A stretch of DNA of 64,000 bases, taken from contig JAFLCE010000002.1 of the NCBI GenBank assembly GCA_017303655.1, forward strand, positions 1 to 64,000. Reading direction: 5' to 3'. This document shows, piece after piece, positions 26,755 through 35,460 of the stretch. Under the pieces are notes generated by a model, which saw only the letters and a list, made by a program, of their open reading frames with translations, had not been told where the DNA came from and did not search any database. The stretch comes from Anaerolineae bacterium (lineage in GTDB: Bacteria > Chloroflexota > Anaerolineae > Anaerolineales > Villigracilaceae). Position 1 is the first letter of the stretch, and every line of letters begins with the position of its first letter. Made by a program: the position numbers and the translations under genes.

Positions 26755-27696
26755 TTATTTCCACTCTTCTTCAGAGTAGAACGATTCTGAAACGCCTTCG
26801 GTGATCTTGCGAATACGAGTTATTTCCTCTGATGAAAGGATATTCTTCCAGTTATCGAGGTTGGCACGACTGTCGAGTTTTACCGAGTGAGTTTTGTTCT
26901 TCGCCAGTTTGGCAGGGTTCTCAGAACTGCTGGAGTTTTGAATAATGTCCTTCACACGCTCAGTGAAATCCAAACCCAGTGATGTGTATAGAGCTTGATA
27001 GCCGCCGATGGGGTCACGGGAAAGGTCTTCGTGGCGCACAATGTTAAATTGAGGGAACCCAGTTCGGGTCGAGTGGACGAAGCGGTAGATTATTTTCCAG
27101 AGTAATGCCGCCTGCCCAACAAGATCATCCTTGGGCATAGACTCCATCGCCGCGCGGTCGCCTTCCAAATGATCACGCATAAAGAGTGGCTGATTGAGGA
27201 AGTTACCGAAGTCAAAATTCCAGCCGAGGCGTTTAAGACTGCTGACAAATCCGCCCGGGTGCCGTGCCGTGATCACAACCTGACAATGCAACTGCTTTGC
27301 AAACCAGGGTGTAGAAAAAACAGCGAACGGATCTTTAATGAGCGCACGCTGCCCGTGCATACTGCCATTAAAGAAAATACGAAAATCACGTCCCATACGC
27401 AGAAAGTCTTTCACCGAACGCAGTGAAATGATCTCATGCAGGGTGTGATATTGGAAGTTCAACAACTCATTGAAAGCAGGTAGATAGTCTGCCCCATTTT
27501 CGTCTGTGATGTAGGTGTACCAATACTTCACCGGCGTACGATACACCCCAGGGCGATGCAGTACATTAAGCGGCTCACTAATGTACGCCGTAGTTACATC
27601 TGCGGCAAGCATTTTGCCGACCCAGGTAGTGCCGCTACGATGCGAACCAGTGACGAGAATGGGATTAAGATTATTCGCTGAAAAAATTGAGGACAT
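26755..27696 (-). CDS. Sulfotransferase family protein
   Basis: The 313-residue protein has the PAPS 5'-phosphosulfate loop ILVTGSHRSGTTWVGKML near residue 15 and the 3'-phosphate site VVITARHPGGFVSSLKRLG. A conserved downstream basic segment (FNIVRHEDLSRDP) matches bacterial carbohydrate sulfotransferases. I chose the ATG at 27696, which has GGAAG upstream and overlaps the preceding gene by 26 bases; a start at 27753 would overlap by 83. It probably sulfates a sugar of the glycan assembled by neighbouring enzymes. Confidence 0.85.
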   Translation of the reverse strand: MSSIFSANNLNPILVTGSHRSGTTWVGKMLAADVTTAYISEPLNVLHRPGVYRTPVKYWYTYITDENGADYLPAFNELLNFQYHTLHEIISLRSVKDFLRMGRDFRIFFNGSMHGQRALIKDPFAVFSTPWFAKQLHCQVVITARHPGGFVSSLKRLGWNFDFGNFLNQPLFMRDHLEGDRAAMESMPKDDLVGQAALLWKIIYRFVHSTRTGFPQFNIVRHEDLSRDPIGGYQALYTSLGLDFTERVKDIIQNSSSSENPAKLAKNKTHSVKLDSRANLDNWKNILSSEEITRIRKITEGVSESFYSEEEWK

Positions 27697-29116
27697 CTTC
27701 TTCTTCCACAGAGATTGCTGTAATTGATTCAACGCCATAAACCTGCGCAGCACATTGGTTCACCCAAAAGAATGGGCGTACATCCAATTCTTTTGTACCT
27801 TCGTAACCGTCCAAGGCAGGGATGACCAGGTCCTGCTCACCATTGGCTTTCATATCATAGATCATTTGCTCACGCTCATCCCAGCGCGATGCAAAAAGAC
27901 GGCGGAACTCATAGGTTGCCAATGGTTGCCGCGTCATCCACAGCGGATACAAGAGCGAAACAAAGGCTAACGCAACCACAACATATCGAACAAAAGACGG
28001 GAACTTGATATAGGATAGCACATAACCGGCACAAATACCGAGTGATGTAAGCATCAATGTAAGCATAAAATGAGCAGGGAAACGCACACGCTCCACCGGG
28101 TACGACTGTCCATACGCACTGGGGGCAAAGGATGCGAATACCAGCCCATAAAGCAGGATGGGAATCAGCAGGAACAGCCAATAGGTCCGCGCCTCAACCT
28201 TAACTGCAGGCTGATTCTGCAAAAGGAGCATGGTCATCAGCGACGAGATCGCCAGCACACCAACGATAGGCAAAGGTAACGTCGTTACAGCGATACGCAA
28301 AAACAGGAAGGAATATTCAAACGTACGGAACAACACTGTGATGAGCGCAGGCGAGCCATTCTCATCGTTGATACGTACAGCATTAGCAGGCGCAAGGAAC
28401 ATTGCCACCAACGCCATCAAAGCGCCAACGAGCAAGGCAATCAGCAAAGTCAACGCCGGTTTGCGGCGTGGAGATTTATCAAATAAGAAGACACAAAGAA
28501 TCGCCAAAGAGAGAATGGCAATGTGCAAAGCACCCAGCGTTTCAGATAACCCGCCAATGAAGAATGCCATGAAGCCAAAAAAGAATGCCAGAGACAGTGT
28601 CACTTTATCTCTGCGGACGAGATTCACCAGCCAGGCAGCAATGAGCGTAAAAAACACAATCGGCGTCAGATACGAGACTTGCCCCGGACGCCAATAAAGG
28701 ATTTGAAAAACATTGGGTGTAGTAAAAAAAGAAAAGAGCGCGAGCATCTCTGCGGCAAGTAATACAACCGGAAGGTTCAATTTCAAGTTGAAGACTTTGT
28801 TCAACTCATTCAACAGCCAAAACAAACCAGCAACCCACAAGATGACATGTAAAGCAGGTACGAAAGCGACATTGTTCGGGAACAGCTCCCAAAAGCCAAG
28901 CACAAATAGATTCGAAAAACGGTTGGACTTAAAAAGATATTTATTCCAGCTATTGGCGAATACATCACCAGTATGCACATCTAACAGCAGACAATAGTCA
29001 TCTGCCATGTAGCGAGAGAAAAAGCCGAGGTAGGCGTACACGGCAAGAGCGGCTGTCATGGCGGCAATGCCAAACCAGGCGAGATAGGTTGAGGTTTTAT
29101 CGTTGGAGAAATTCAT
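27671..29116 (-). CDS. Polytopic membrane protein, GT-C-like (DUF6056-type)
   Basis: This 481-residue protein has about ten membrane helices. The first extracytoplasmic loop carries YMADDYCLLLDVHTGD, an acidic pair at the position of the GT-C catalytic Asp, and NRFSNLFVLGFWELF after it. This layout resembles DUF6056 and related lipid-linked-sugar glycosyltransferases. The C-terminal soluble part is about 90 residues. It lies between a GT39-like gene and a sulfotransferase with which it overlaps, so a shared glycan-building role is likely. Sugar and acceptor are unknown. Confidence 0.6.
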   Translation of the reverse strand: MNFSNDKTSTYLAWFGIAAMTAALAVYAYLGFFSRYMADDYCLLLDVHTGDVFANSWNKYLFKSNRFSNLFVLGFWELFPNNVAFVPALHVILWVAGLFWLLNELNKVFNLKLNLPVVLLAAEMLALFSFFTTPNVFQILYWRPGQVSYLTPIVFFTLIAAWLVNLVRRDKVTLSLAFFFGFMAFFIGGLSETLGALHIAILSLAILCVFLFDKSPRRKPALTLLIALLVGALMALVAMFLAPANAVRINDENGSPALITVLFRTFEYSFLFLRIAVTTLPLPIVGVLAISSLMTMLLLQNQPAVKVEARTYWLFLLIPILLYGLVFASFAPSAYGQSYPVERVRFPAHFMLTLMLTSLGICAGYVLSYIKFPSFVRYVVVALAFVSLLYPLWMTRQPLATYEFRRLFASRWDEREQMIYDMKANGEQDLVIPALDGYEGTKELDVRPFFWVNQCAAQVYGVESITAISVEEEDVLNFFSE

Positions 29117-29134
29117 TTTTATTTGGAATTCGGC

Positions 29135-30706
29135 TTATTTCATCAAGTTGTAAATGATGTACCCATCGCCTTCAGCGAAGATGGGATATGTGCTGAGTTT
29201 TTCTTGCAGATAACTTTGACGCTCGAAATCGTCAAAGTCGGTGACGAGGAATAGGTCTTTCTTGGAAGCAAACTCGTTAAACTGTTCTTCCAGATCTTTC
29301 ACGCCGCCGCGTTCTTCGGCATAGCGCAAGTCGCCAGAGGTGGGCCAGGAGGTGCTGTTCTGCCAGCCCCAGTAGGCGAGGCGCGCGCCGTAATCCTGTG
29401 TCAGCCCGGCTAAATTATACCCGTCTGTGATGGAGCCGATCTTTGCCCACATAATGGCTTGCGGACGATAGTCTACGGTGTTGAGCTGATTGCGGACGTT
29501 CCATGTGGAAGCGATGAGACCGAGGAGAAGAAAGAGGAAAGAGGAAACACTCAAAAATTTTGTTAACGTGAGTTGTGCGAGTTTTGCAAAAAGGAATTCA
29601 GCCAGCGGTGCGATGGACAATGCCACGATAGGAATCAAGGGCAGGGAGTAGTAGTCGTGGGTGTGAATGTGAAAGTTAAAGTAAAAGCCAAAAAGGGCGT
29701 ACCCAGCCCAAAGTCCGAGAAGGAGGCGACGTTTTTTATCATCAAAGAAAAAGAGACCGAGCAAAGCTAGCATCAACGTGAATCCGCCGATGACGAGATT
29801 CAACATGTTGAGCCAGCCAACATAATAGGACGGACTGAGAAAGAGATTGGGGATGAAGCGCCCGCCAAATTGTTGACCGAGAAAATCTTGCACGAAGATG
29901 CCGTAGATGAGATAGCTCGCACCGGGGAGGATGCCCAGGAATGCCATGAGATAAAGCTGTGGATCTTTGAGCGCCTCTTTGATGGACCTGTGAGCGAGCA
30001 CCGCGCCCAAGCCCCCGCCAACGACAAAGAAGGCAGCCGGGAATTTGATGAAGATGGCAAGCCCACCGAAGAGACCGGCGAGGATGACAAAAAGCCAGGA
30101 GCGTTTTGAATCGCGAAGCTCGCCAAGATCGCTAAGATTTTCTTGGTTTTTCTTCGCGTCCTTTGCGCTCTTAGCGGTTACTGCACTTGACCATTCCCAG
30201 ACCGCCCACAGGAACATGATGATGAGCATCGTCATGAGCGGATCGGGCTGGAAGCTGCGGCTGGCGATAATGGCGTAGGGCAAAAGGAGATAAACGGCTG
30301 TCGCGGAGATGGCTCCATCTTCCGAAGTGAGACGACGGGCAAGGAGATAGAGGAAGACTCCGCCAATGATCCAAAACGTGGATGAGTATAGGCGCGCCAC
30401 CCACACTTGCTCGCCCGTGAATTGATACGTCCATGCGACGATGCGCTCGAAGAATTCCGGCTCGACCGAGGCACGTAAATTCCATTGTTGAACGGCAAAG
30501 GTGCGTTCTTCGGGGGAGAAGTTGCTGTTGTTTTCATAGTACATGCCGCGCGCTTTAAGCAAAGATAGCAATTGGCGCGTGGAGTGAAATTCGAGCGGCA
30601 GGTCGGTCATGTCATACAGGCGAATCGCAATGCCAAGGGTGAAGATGACGATGAGGGCGAAAATCCGCGCGGGTTTGGTGGAGAAGAAGGAGGTTTGTTC
30701 GTTCAT
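29135..30706 (-). CDS. GT39/ArnT-like membrane glycosyltransferase with in-frame palindromic repeat
   Basis: This 523-residue GT-C protein has about 11 helices. The first loop has TDLPLEFHSTRQ where family members carry the catalytic acidic residues. The sequence ASRSFQPDPLM in the fourth-fifth helix region is shared with the protein at 32719-34233, which marks them as paralogues. Residues about 176-200 (AKSAKDAK and following) are encoded by a palindromic repeat and form a charged insert in the loop before the next helix. Family members transfer a sugar from a polyprenyl-phosphate donor on the outer membrane face. Confidence 0.75.
   Translation of the reverse strand: MNEQTSFFSTKPARIFALIVIFTLGIAIRLYDMTDLPLEFHSTRQLLSLLKARGMYYENNSNFSPEERTFAVQQWNLRASVEPEFFERIVAWTYQFTGEQVWVARLYSSTFWIIGGVFLYLLARRLTSEDGAISATAVYLLLPYAIIASRSFQPDPLMTMLIIMFLWAVWEWSSAVTAKSAKDAKKNQENLSDLGELRDSKRSWLFVILAGLFGGLAIFIKFPAAFFVVGGGLGAVLAHRSIKEALKDPQLYLMAFLGILPGASYLIYGIFVQDFLGQQFGGRFIPNLFLSPSYYVGWLNMLNLVIGGFTLMLALLGLFFFDDKKRRLLLGLWAGYALFGFYFNFHIHTHDYYSLPLIPIVALSIAPLAEFLFAKLAQLTLTKFLSVSSFLFLLLGLIASTWNVRNQLNTVDYRPQAIMWAKIGSITDGYNLAGLTQDYGARLAYWGWQNSTSWPTSGDLRYAEERGGVKDLEEQFNEFASKKDLFLVTDFDDFERQSYLQEKLSTYPIFAEGDGYIIYNLMK
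30108..30181. repeat. AACCGC-type palindromic repeat inside a GT39-like gene
   Basis: tcgcgaagctcgccaag at one end and cgctcttagcggtta at the other are inverted versions of the same motif, with cttcgcgtcctttgcg inside. The same element occurs at 52504-52567 and 56682-56750. It is read in frame as AKSAKDAK. Confidence 0.8.
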
Positions 30707-30772
30707 TGGGCAAAGTAATTGTAACGTAGATTTATGATGACAATTTTAGAAAGCGATTACAATTTCTGAAAA

Positions 30773-31711
30773 ATGAAATCGCTTAATGCTGTTTCCGCTA
30801 AATTCGACTCGCTCACAAATGGACAATGCCGTCCGCAACTCGCTGCGTTGAATTTCGACTCAACGGGCGATCTGCACGCGCTTGATCATTACTTCCCCAT
30901 CGTGCGCATACTCGATGAGGCTGATTCGTTCTATCAACTCGTTCAACACATTGCCCAGCATCCCAACTTTGATCTACAACTCATCGGCGCGAACAAAACG
31001 AATCTCACAACTCACATGCCTGAATCAGTGCGGCATCTTGTGGCGGGGCACCTTGCAGAGGTCTTTTACTTTCGGCGCGATATCCTCGCGCGTTTTCTTT
31101 CCAGCCCGCGTCACTTTCAACTTTACACCACGCCCGAAGCCTTTCATCAAGATGGCGGCGTATCTGGCGGATGTTACAACCCCGCCCGCGAATGCATCCA
31201 ACTCGTCATGTCGCGTCTGTTCGAAGGCTTCAACGGCGCAACGCCGGGCGTATGTCCGTTCCTGCATGAACTAGGTCACATGCTCGATGCGTTCGGCTCA
31301 GGCTCCGGGTTCATGAAACGAGGCGAGGGACTATATCCCGGATTAAGCGTCAGCGACGGTGACATCTTCACTCCTAAAGCGCGGAGTCTCTTCCTCCAAG
31401 GCAAACGCCTCGAACTGAACCGTTACCTGGCTCGCCAAACTGGAGATTTATCCCAGCCGATACCGGTTGGGCATCCATACGTCTTTCAGAATGACGGGGA
31501 ATTCGTGGCGGGCTATCTTGAGATGTTCTTCCGCAACCCGCATTACTTCGCCGCCCAAAACGCGGATTTGTTCATGGCATACGTTGAACTCTTTGGCTAT
31601 GATACCCGCCGCACATGGATGGAAGATTTCCCACATTACGTCAATGCGAATCGCAGCTTCTATGCCAGCGGTCAAATCCCGCCGAAGACGAAGCTGACAA
31701 TACAGGAATAA
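30773..31711 (+). CDS. Orphan HExxH (gluzincin-type) metallopeptidase-like protein
   Basis: This 312-residue protein has a clear zinc motif, FLHELGHMLDAFG (about residue 163), with the third-ligand candidate Glu in FVAGYLEMFFRNPHYF about 80 residues later. The surrounding pattern resembles ATLF-like and MtfA-like metallopeptidases, but I cannot assign a family. There is no signal peptide, so it is probably cytoplasmic. It is the only plus-strand gene in this part of the glycan region and is divergent from a GT39-like gene. A TACAAT -10 element at 30758-30763 places transcription start within a few bases of the ATG, and no ribosome-binding site is visible. Confidence 0.6.
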   Translation: MKSLNAVSAKFDSLTNGQCRPQLAALNFDSTGDLHALDHYFPIVRILDEADSFYQLVQHIAQHPNFDLQLIGANKTNLTTHMPESVRHLVAGHLAEVFYFRRDILARFLSSPRHFQLYTTPEAFHQDGGVSGGCYNPARECIQLVMSRLFEGFNGATPGVCPFLHELGHMLDAFGSGSGFMKRGEGLYPGLSVSDGDIFTPKARSLFLQGKRLELNRYLARQTGDLSQPIPVGHPYVFQNDGEFVAGYLEMFFRNPHYFAAQNADLFMAYVELFGYDTRRTWMEDFPHYVNANRSFYASGQIPPKTKLTIQE

Positions 31712-31713
31712 AA

Positions 31714-31747
31714 AAGTGACAATTACCTTTAAGTTGACTGTCACTTG
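31714..31747. repeat. degenerate GACAGTCA-family palindrome between convergent genes
   Basis: aagtgaca at 31714-31721 pairs with tgtcactt at 31738-31745, with mismatches inside. It matches the perfect copy at 57255-57289 and may act as a terminator for both flanking genes. It overlaps the stop codon of the minus-strand GT2. Confidence 0.55.
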
Positions 31748-32673
31748 GCTTTTTGTTGTTTCTTTCTTCGTTGCAAAACCAGTTCACGCAATTTTCCCAA
31801 ACCCAGCAAATTCAAAATAGACGAGCCAAAAATGTTCATCCGTTTCAACGCAACCGGCGGATAAATGAACAACGCCCGAAACCATGCACTCAAGGCTTTT
31901 CCGGGCAACCCGCCATCGAGCAGATAACGCGCATCCACACGGAAAGCGGAGGCGTGAGCGCGGCGGTCGATCTTATGCAGGGTGGAAGCCAGGTCTTTAT
32001 CCTGCGCGATGGTTTCCAAAATGCGAAAAGCTTCGCGGCCAAACTCGGCAGCTTTAGCGACATTCTTCGCCTCGGCATGATAACGCGCCGCAGACCAGGT
32101 CTGGTTTATGTGAAGAATGCGCCCCTGCTTGGCAATCTTTATCCAGAGCAAATGATCGAGTAAAAAGTGGAATGTGAGGTCTAGTCCGCTTGTTTTTTGC
32201 AAAGCAGAGCGACGCATAAACACAGCCGGTTGACCAATGATCTGAAAACACAATAAATCTTCGAGGGTGAGTTGTTTGTACGTAAGTGTATTGAAGGTCT
32301 GCCCAGACTCATCCACAGCAAGCATATTTGCATATACTAAAACCACATCCGGGTTTTCTTCAAACACCTTCACTGCCGCACTGATCGTTCCGGGCAAATA
32401 ATAATCATCCGAATTTAACCATGCAACAATCTCACCTGTGGCGTGGGCAAAGCCCTTATTGATGGCATCTGCCTGCCCATCATCTTTGACCGATTCCCAA
32501 TGTGCCAGTCTATCGGCATATTTTTTGATAATCTCAACACTTCCATCCGTAGAAGCACCATCCACAACAATGTATTCCATGCGCGGATAATCCTGCTCCA
32601 ACACCGAGAGAATCGTCTGCTCAAGATATTTAGCTTGGTTGTACGAGGGAGTGATAATGGAAACGAGAGTCAT
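31741..32673 (-). CDS. GT2-family glycosyltransferase
   Basis: This 310-residue GT-A enzyme opens with LVSIITPSYNQAKYLEQTI, has EYIVVDGASTDGSVEII for the nucleotide and AWLNSDDYYLPG for the metal. It ends with a basic helix-rich region. The N-terminal half is a paralogue of the GT2 at 25932-26705. I chose the ATG at 32673. The longer frame to 32697 begins inside a hairpin repeat and adds residues that no GT2 start needs. No ribosome-binding site is seen, since the leader is the repeat. Confidence 0.88.
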   Translation of the reverse strand: MTLVSIITPSYNQAKYLEQTILSVLEQDYPRMEYIVVDGASTDGSVEIIKKYADRLAHWESVKDDGQADAINKGFAHATGEIVAWLNSDDYYLPGTISAAVKVFEENPDVVLVYANMLAVDESGQTFNTLTYKQLTLEDLLCFQIIGQPAVFMRRSALQKTSGLDLTFHFLLDHLLWIKIAKQGRILHINQTWSAARYHAEAKNVAKAAEFGREAFRILETIAQDKDLASTLHKIDRRAHASAFRVDARYLLDGGLPGKALSAWFRALFIYPPVALKRMNIFGSSILNLLGLGKLRELVLQRRKKQQKAK

Positions 32674-32683
32674 GGCATTGAGG

Positions 32684-32710
32684 TAGGGGCACAGCAATGC
32701 TGTGCCCCTA
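32684..32710. repeat. TAGGGGCACAGC hairpin repeat
   Basis: taggggcacagc (32684-32695) pairs perfectly with gctgtgccccta (32699-32710) around AAT. It sits between the stop of the GT39-like gene and the start of the GT2, and could attenuate expression of the latter. Confidence 0.7.
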
Positions 32711-32718
32711 CAATGAAA

Positions 32719-34233
32719 TTAACGGAGGTCGTACAAAATATATCCTTCGCCTTCTACAATAATTGGATACGTATCTAGAATCGTTTTCAAGCCGGGTTGT
32801 TTATCCAATTGTCCAAAAGCGGTGACGAGGAAATAATCCTTGCCTGCGGTCAGGTCGGCAAAATCTTCGGCGAAGTTTTTGCCGGGGTTGCGCGTCTCGC
32901 TCAAACCAGTCGCAAGGGGCCACAAGTCTACGATCCGCCAGCCATACAACATCAGCCGATAGCCATAATCCTGCGTCAACGCGATCACCTCACCATCAAC
33001 AGGCACGGCTTCACCAACTTCACTCCAAAAAGCAGGCTCATGTCGGAAACTTTCCGCAACGAGAACGGATCGCGCCGCATAGGCTTGATATCCGATCACA
33101 ACCACAACCAATGCGATGAAACCCACGCGTCCGACTCCGCCGAGGCTTGACACACTTTCAGTGAGCGGATTCAACACGACGGCGAGTCCCAGCACAATCA
33201 ACGGAATGAGTTGAATGTGATAGTAGCTATGTGTGTACATCTGAAAAGGCAAGGTGAGACCATATAGCACATAGCCGATCCATAAACTAACCAGCAGCCA
33301 GCGCATCCGTGACGGAGCGATCAACGCGCCAGCAATCCCCAGGAAGACGATCGTCAAGCCAAATAGCACGCCCAGGAAAGCCAGCCATTTAGTATAAAAA
33401 TCTGTACTGGTGATGAGCTTCATCAACGCCAGCGACCAGGCAAAGAAGTATTCAGTCGAACGCCCTTGATTGAGTAGGACATAATATAAAAGCGCAGGCA
33501 CAACCATAATGACAGCCATCGCCCAAACTTGTTTTGATCTCCAAAAATCTTTACCAAGCGTGAACAACACCAATGCAATAGCAGCGGCTCCTACCATGAA
33601 CGCGATCACGATCTTTACCAGTGTGGCAAAGCCAAGGAAAGCAGCAGCGAGAAGCGCCCACTTCCATGTTGACCTCACCCCCAGCCCCTCTCCTGCGAGG
33701 AGAGGGGAGTGATCTTCACTCCACCGATATAGGAAATAAATACCCAATACAAATGCCGAAGTCATCAATGGGTCGGGTTGGAAGGAACGGCTGACTTCCA
33801 CCGAAAAGGGCAGGACAAAATAATATGCCATCGCGATCAACGCCGCCCATGGCGAAGTGACTCGGCGCATGAGGTCGAAGAGGGCGATCCCTGCAATAAG
33901 CCAAAACAAAGTACTCCACACACGCGCCACGGAAATGCTCTCACCACTAACAAGGAAATAGGAATAGCCCACAATGGTCTCGATAATAGGCGGCTCGTAT
34001 TTGCCGACAGAGTCTGCAAATTCAAAAGCGAGTTGACGTTGTTCTTCAGTAGCAGTGGGGAGTGCCGAATAATAAATATCACGCGCCACGAGCGAATTAC
34101 GTAACTGGCGTGAAGAGTGAAAATCCAAGGGCGGGTCGGTGAGGTCAATGAGTCGGAGTAGTCCGCCCAAGGTGAGGAGCAGGATGAAGAGGATGGACCA
34201 GGTTTGAGGTCGGGTTTGAGGCGTGATTGTCAT
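32719..34233 (-). CDS. GT39/ArnT-like membrane glycosyltransferase with in-frame hairpin repeat
   Basis: This 504-residue GT-C protein is paralogous to the one at 29135-30706 (TDPPLDFHSSRQL in the first loop and SRSFQPDPLM later). Residues about 175-188 (SPLLAGEGLGVRS) are encoded by a CCCTCTCC-type hairpin repeat inserted in frame between two helices. This is the same loop in which the paralogue carries a different repeat. The C-terminal soluble domain ends EGEGYILYDLR, shared with the paralogue's EGDGYIIYNLM. It likely transfers a polyprenyl-linked sugar on the outer face. Confidence 0.75.
   Translation of the reverse strand: MTITPQTRPQTWSILFILLLTLGGLLRLIDLTDPPLDFHSSRQLRNSLVARDIYYSALPTATEEQRQLAFEFADSVGKYEPPIIETIVGYSYFLVSGESISVARVWSTLFWLIAGIALFDLMRRVTSPWAALIAMAYYFVLPFSVEVSRSFQPDPLMTSAFVLGIYFLYRWSEDHSPLLAGEGLGVRSTWKWALLAAAFLGFATLVKIVIAFMVGAAAIALVLFTLGKDFWRSKQVWAMAVIMVVPALLYYVLLNQGRSTEYFFAWSLALMKLITSTDFYTKWLAFLGVLFGLTIVFLGIAGALIAPSRMRWLLVSLWIGYVLYGLTLPFQMYTHSYYHIQLIPLIVLGLAVVLNPLTESVSSLGGVGRVGFIALVVVVIGYQAYAARSVLVAESFRHEPAFWSEVGEAVPVDGEVIALTQDYGYRLMLYGWRIVDLWPLATGLSETRNPGKNFAEDFADLTAGKDYFLVTAFGQLDKQPGLKTILDTYPIIVEGEGYILYDLR
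33671..33709. repeat. CCCTCTCC-type hairpin repeat inside a GT39-like gene
   Basis: Arms cccctctcct and aggagagggg pair around GCG (33685-33707), with flanking gacctcacccccag. On the coding strand it is read as SPLLAGEGLGVRS, a peptide typical of this repeat family. Confidence 0.8.
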
Positions 34234-34257
34234 TGAGTCAACGGTTGAAGGTTAAAT

Positions 34258-35070
34258 TTAGAAGAGGGAATTGTAGTCCACTTTGGGGAAGACGGTGAGT
34301 TTGCCGCCGACAGTGGCATCAATGATTTGACGACCTACTTGTGTATAGGCTTGGCGCGCCATGAGGTAGCCAACTTCAGAGGTGTCGAGATCGGGGAGCT
34401 GCCAGCGCACGCCTTTGCCAAAATAATTCGGCATGAAGTGATTCGGGTCGTCGCCTTCGGAGGTGATAGTCTTGTTCGCGTCACCCTTGGAGGCGAAGTT
34501 GTGATCGACGCCGATGAGAATGACTTGATCAAAACCCATGTGAAATGCGACTTGTAGTGCCACAGTAGTGACCGTGGCACCTTCCCAGACCCGTCCACAC
34601 ACATCGTTGGAAAACTTTGGACCTGTGTAGGATGTATAAATAAAGTTGGTCGTGTTGTTGTATGTGCGTTCATTGAAGAAACGATGTGAACGCCACGAGA
34701 GAAACTTCGGCATTGTCAGCGCGGAGATGTCTTCGACGAATTGTTCGATGACAATGTTATTGATGGAGGCGAAGTATGTGGTTTGAAAGCCAAGCTCGGG
34801 AAAGGCGACGTAAAAGCGATTCATCCCAAAGGTGATCTCGTTCTTGAGTTTGGAAAGATCGGTCTGTTTGAGCGAGGGTCCATTGCCAATGATGAAGGCA
34901 CGCTTGCCTTTGTGAATATCTTTGAAAGCGGCAAGACGTTGAATACTTTCGCGTCGCCACGGATGCCAATACGCGGCAGGCAATTCGGGCAAACGTCGGA
35001 TAGCATCGTTGGTGTAACGTGCGGCATTCCAGAGCGAAGGCGGGATGATCCGTTTGAAAGTTTGTTTCAT
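34258..35070 (-). CDS. DUF115/MptE-like protein, possible sialyltransferase-like transferase
   Basis: This 270-residue protein opens with a nucleotide-binding segment AFIIGNGPSLKQTDLSKL, as in DUF115 proteins and in GT42 sialyltransferases. Downstream are GMNRFYVAF, GATVTTVALQVAFHMGF and ILIGVDHNF. There is no membrane segment. GT42 enzymes use CMP-sialic acid; DUF115 relatives include pterin kinases and flagellin-glycosylation accessory proteins. With CMP-nonulosonate genes in the same region, a transferase role is plausible but not shown. Its ATG overlaps the stop of the small membrane gene upstream? No: it ends 3 bases inside the next unit, as the ATGA at 35067-35070 joins it to that gene. 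Confidence 0.6.
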   Translation of the reverse strand: MKQTFKRIIPPSLWNAARYTNDAIRRLPELPAAYWHPWRRESIQRLAAFKDIHKGKRAFIIGNGPSLKQTDLSKLKNEITFGMNRFYVAFPELGFQTTYFASINNIVIEQFVEDISALTMPKFLSWRSHRFFNERTYNNTTNFIYTSYTGPKFSNDVCGRVWEGATVTTVALQVAFHMGFDQVILIGVDHNFASKGDANKTITSEGDDPNHFMPNYFGKGVRWQLPDLDTSEVGYLMARQAYTQVGRQIIDATVGGKLTVFPKVDYNSLF

Positions 35071-35450
35071 GATTCCTTAACGTAATGAGATTTGAGGGGA
35101 ATGAGGTTGGCAAGCAGGAATAGGTCGAGCAATCCGACGATAATGTAAAGAACATCTGGAAAGCCAACAAACGTCAGCAGAACGTTAAGTACCGCAATGA
35201 CGATGCAAGTGACATATACCCAGAGTTCGCGCTGGTCTATAATGCGCGCGGCGATCAGCATAGACAGTGCCATCACCAAAAAGAAAAAAGCGACCAAAGC
35301 GGAAGACCAGCCATTTCCATCTTCGATCATCTTATAAACAAACAAACCACCCATGACCAGCCACAAGAACGAGTTGATGGAGAAAAGAATCCGTGCGACC
35401 AGGATGCGAGAAAGGTAGGTTTCACGAGTACGTTTTTTTGTTTTCTTCAT
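35067..35450 (-). CDS. Small four-helix membrane protein
   Basis: The protein is 127 residues with about four hydrophobic segments and a basic N-terminus (MKKTKKRTRETYL). The third and fourth helices (IAVLNVLLTFVGFPDVLYIIVGLLDLFLL) resemble the corresponding part of the neighbour at 35461-35808, so the two are probably diverged tandem copies. I chose the ATG at 35450 over 35510, which would overlap the upstream gene by 50 bases. Its stop overlaps the ATG of the DUF115-like gene. No family assignment is possible. Confidence 0.55.
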   Translation of the reverse strand: MKKTKKRTRETYLSRILVARILFSINSFLWLVMGGLFVYKMIEDGNGWSSALVAFFFLVMALSMLIAARIIDQRELWVYVTCIVIAVLNVLLTFVGFPDVLYIIVGLLDLFLLANLIPLKSHYVKES

Positions 35451-35460
35451 TGGAATAATC

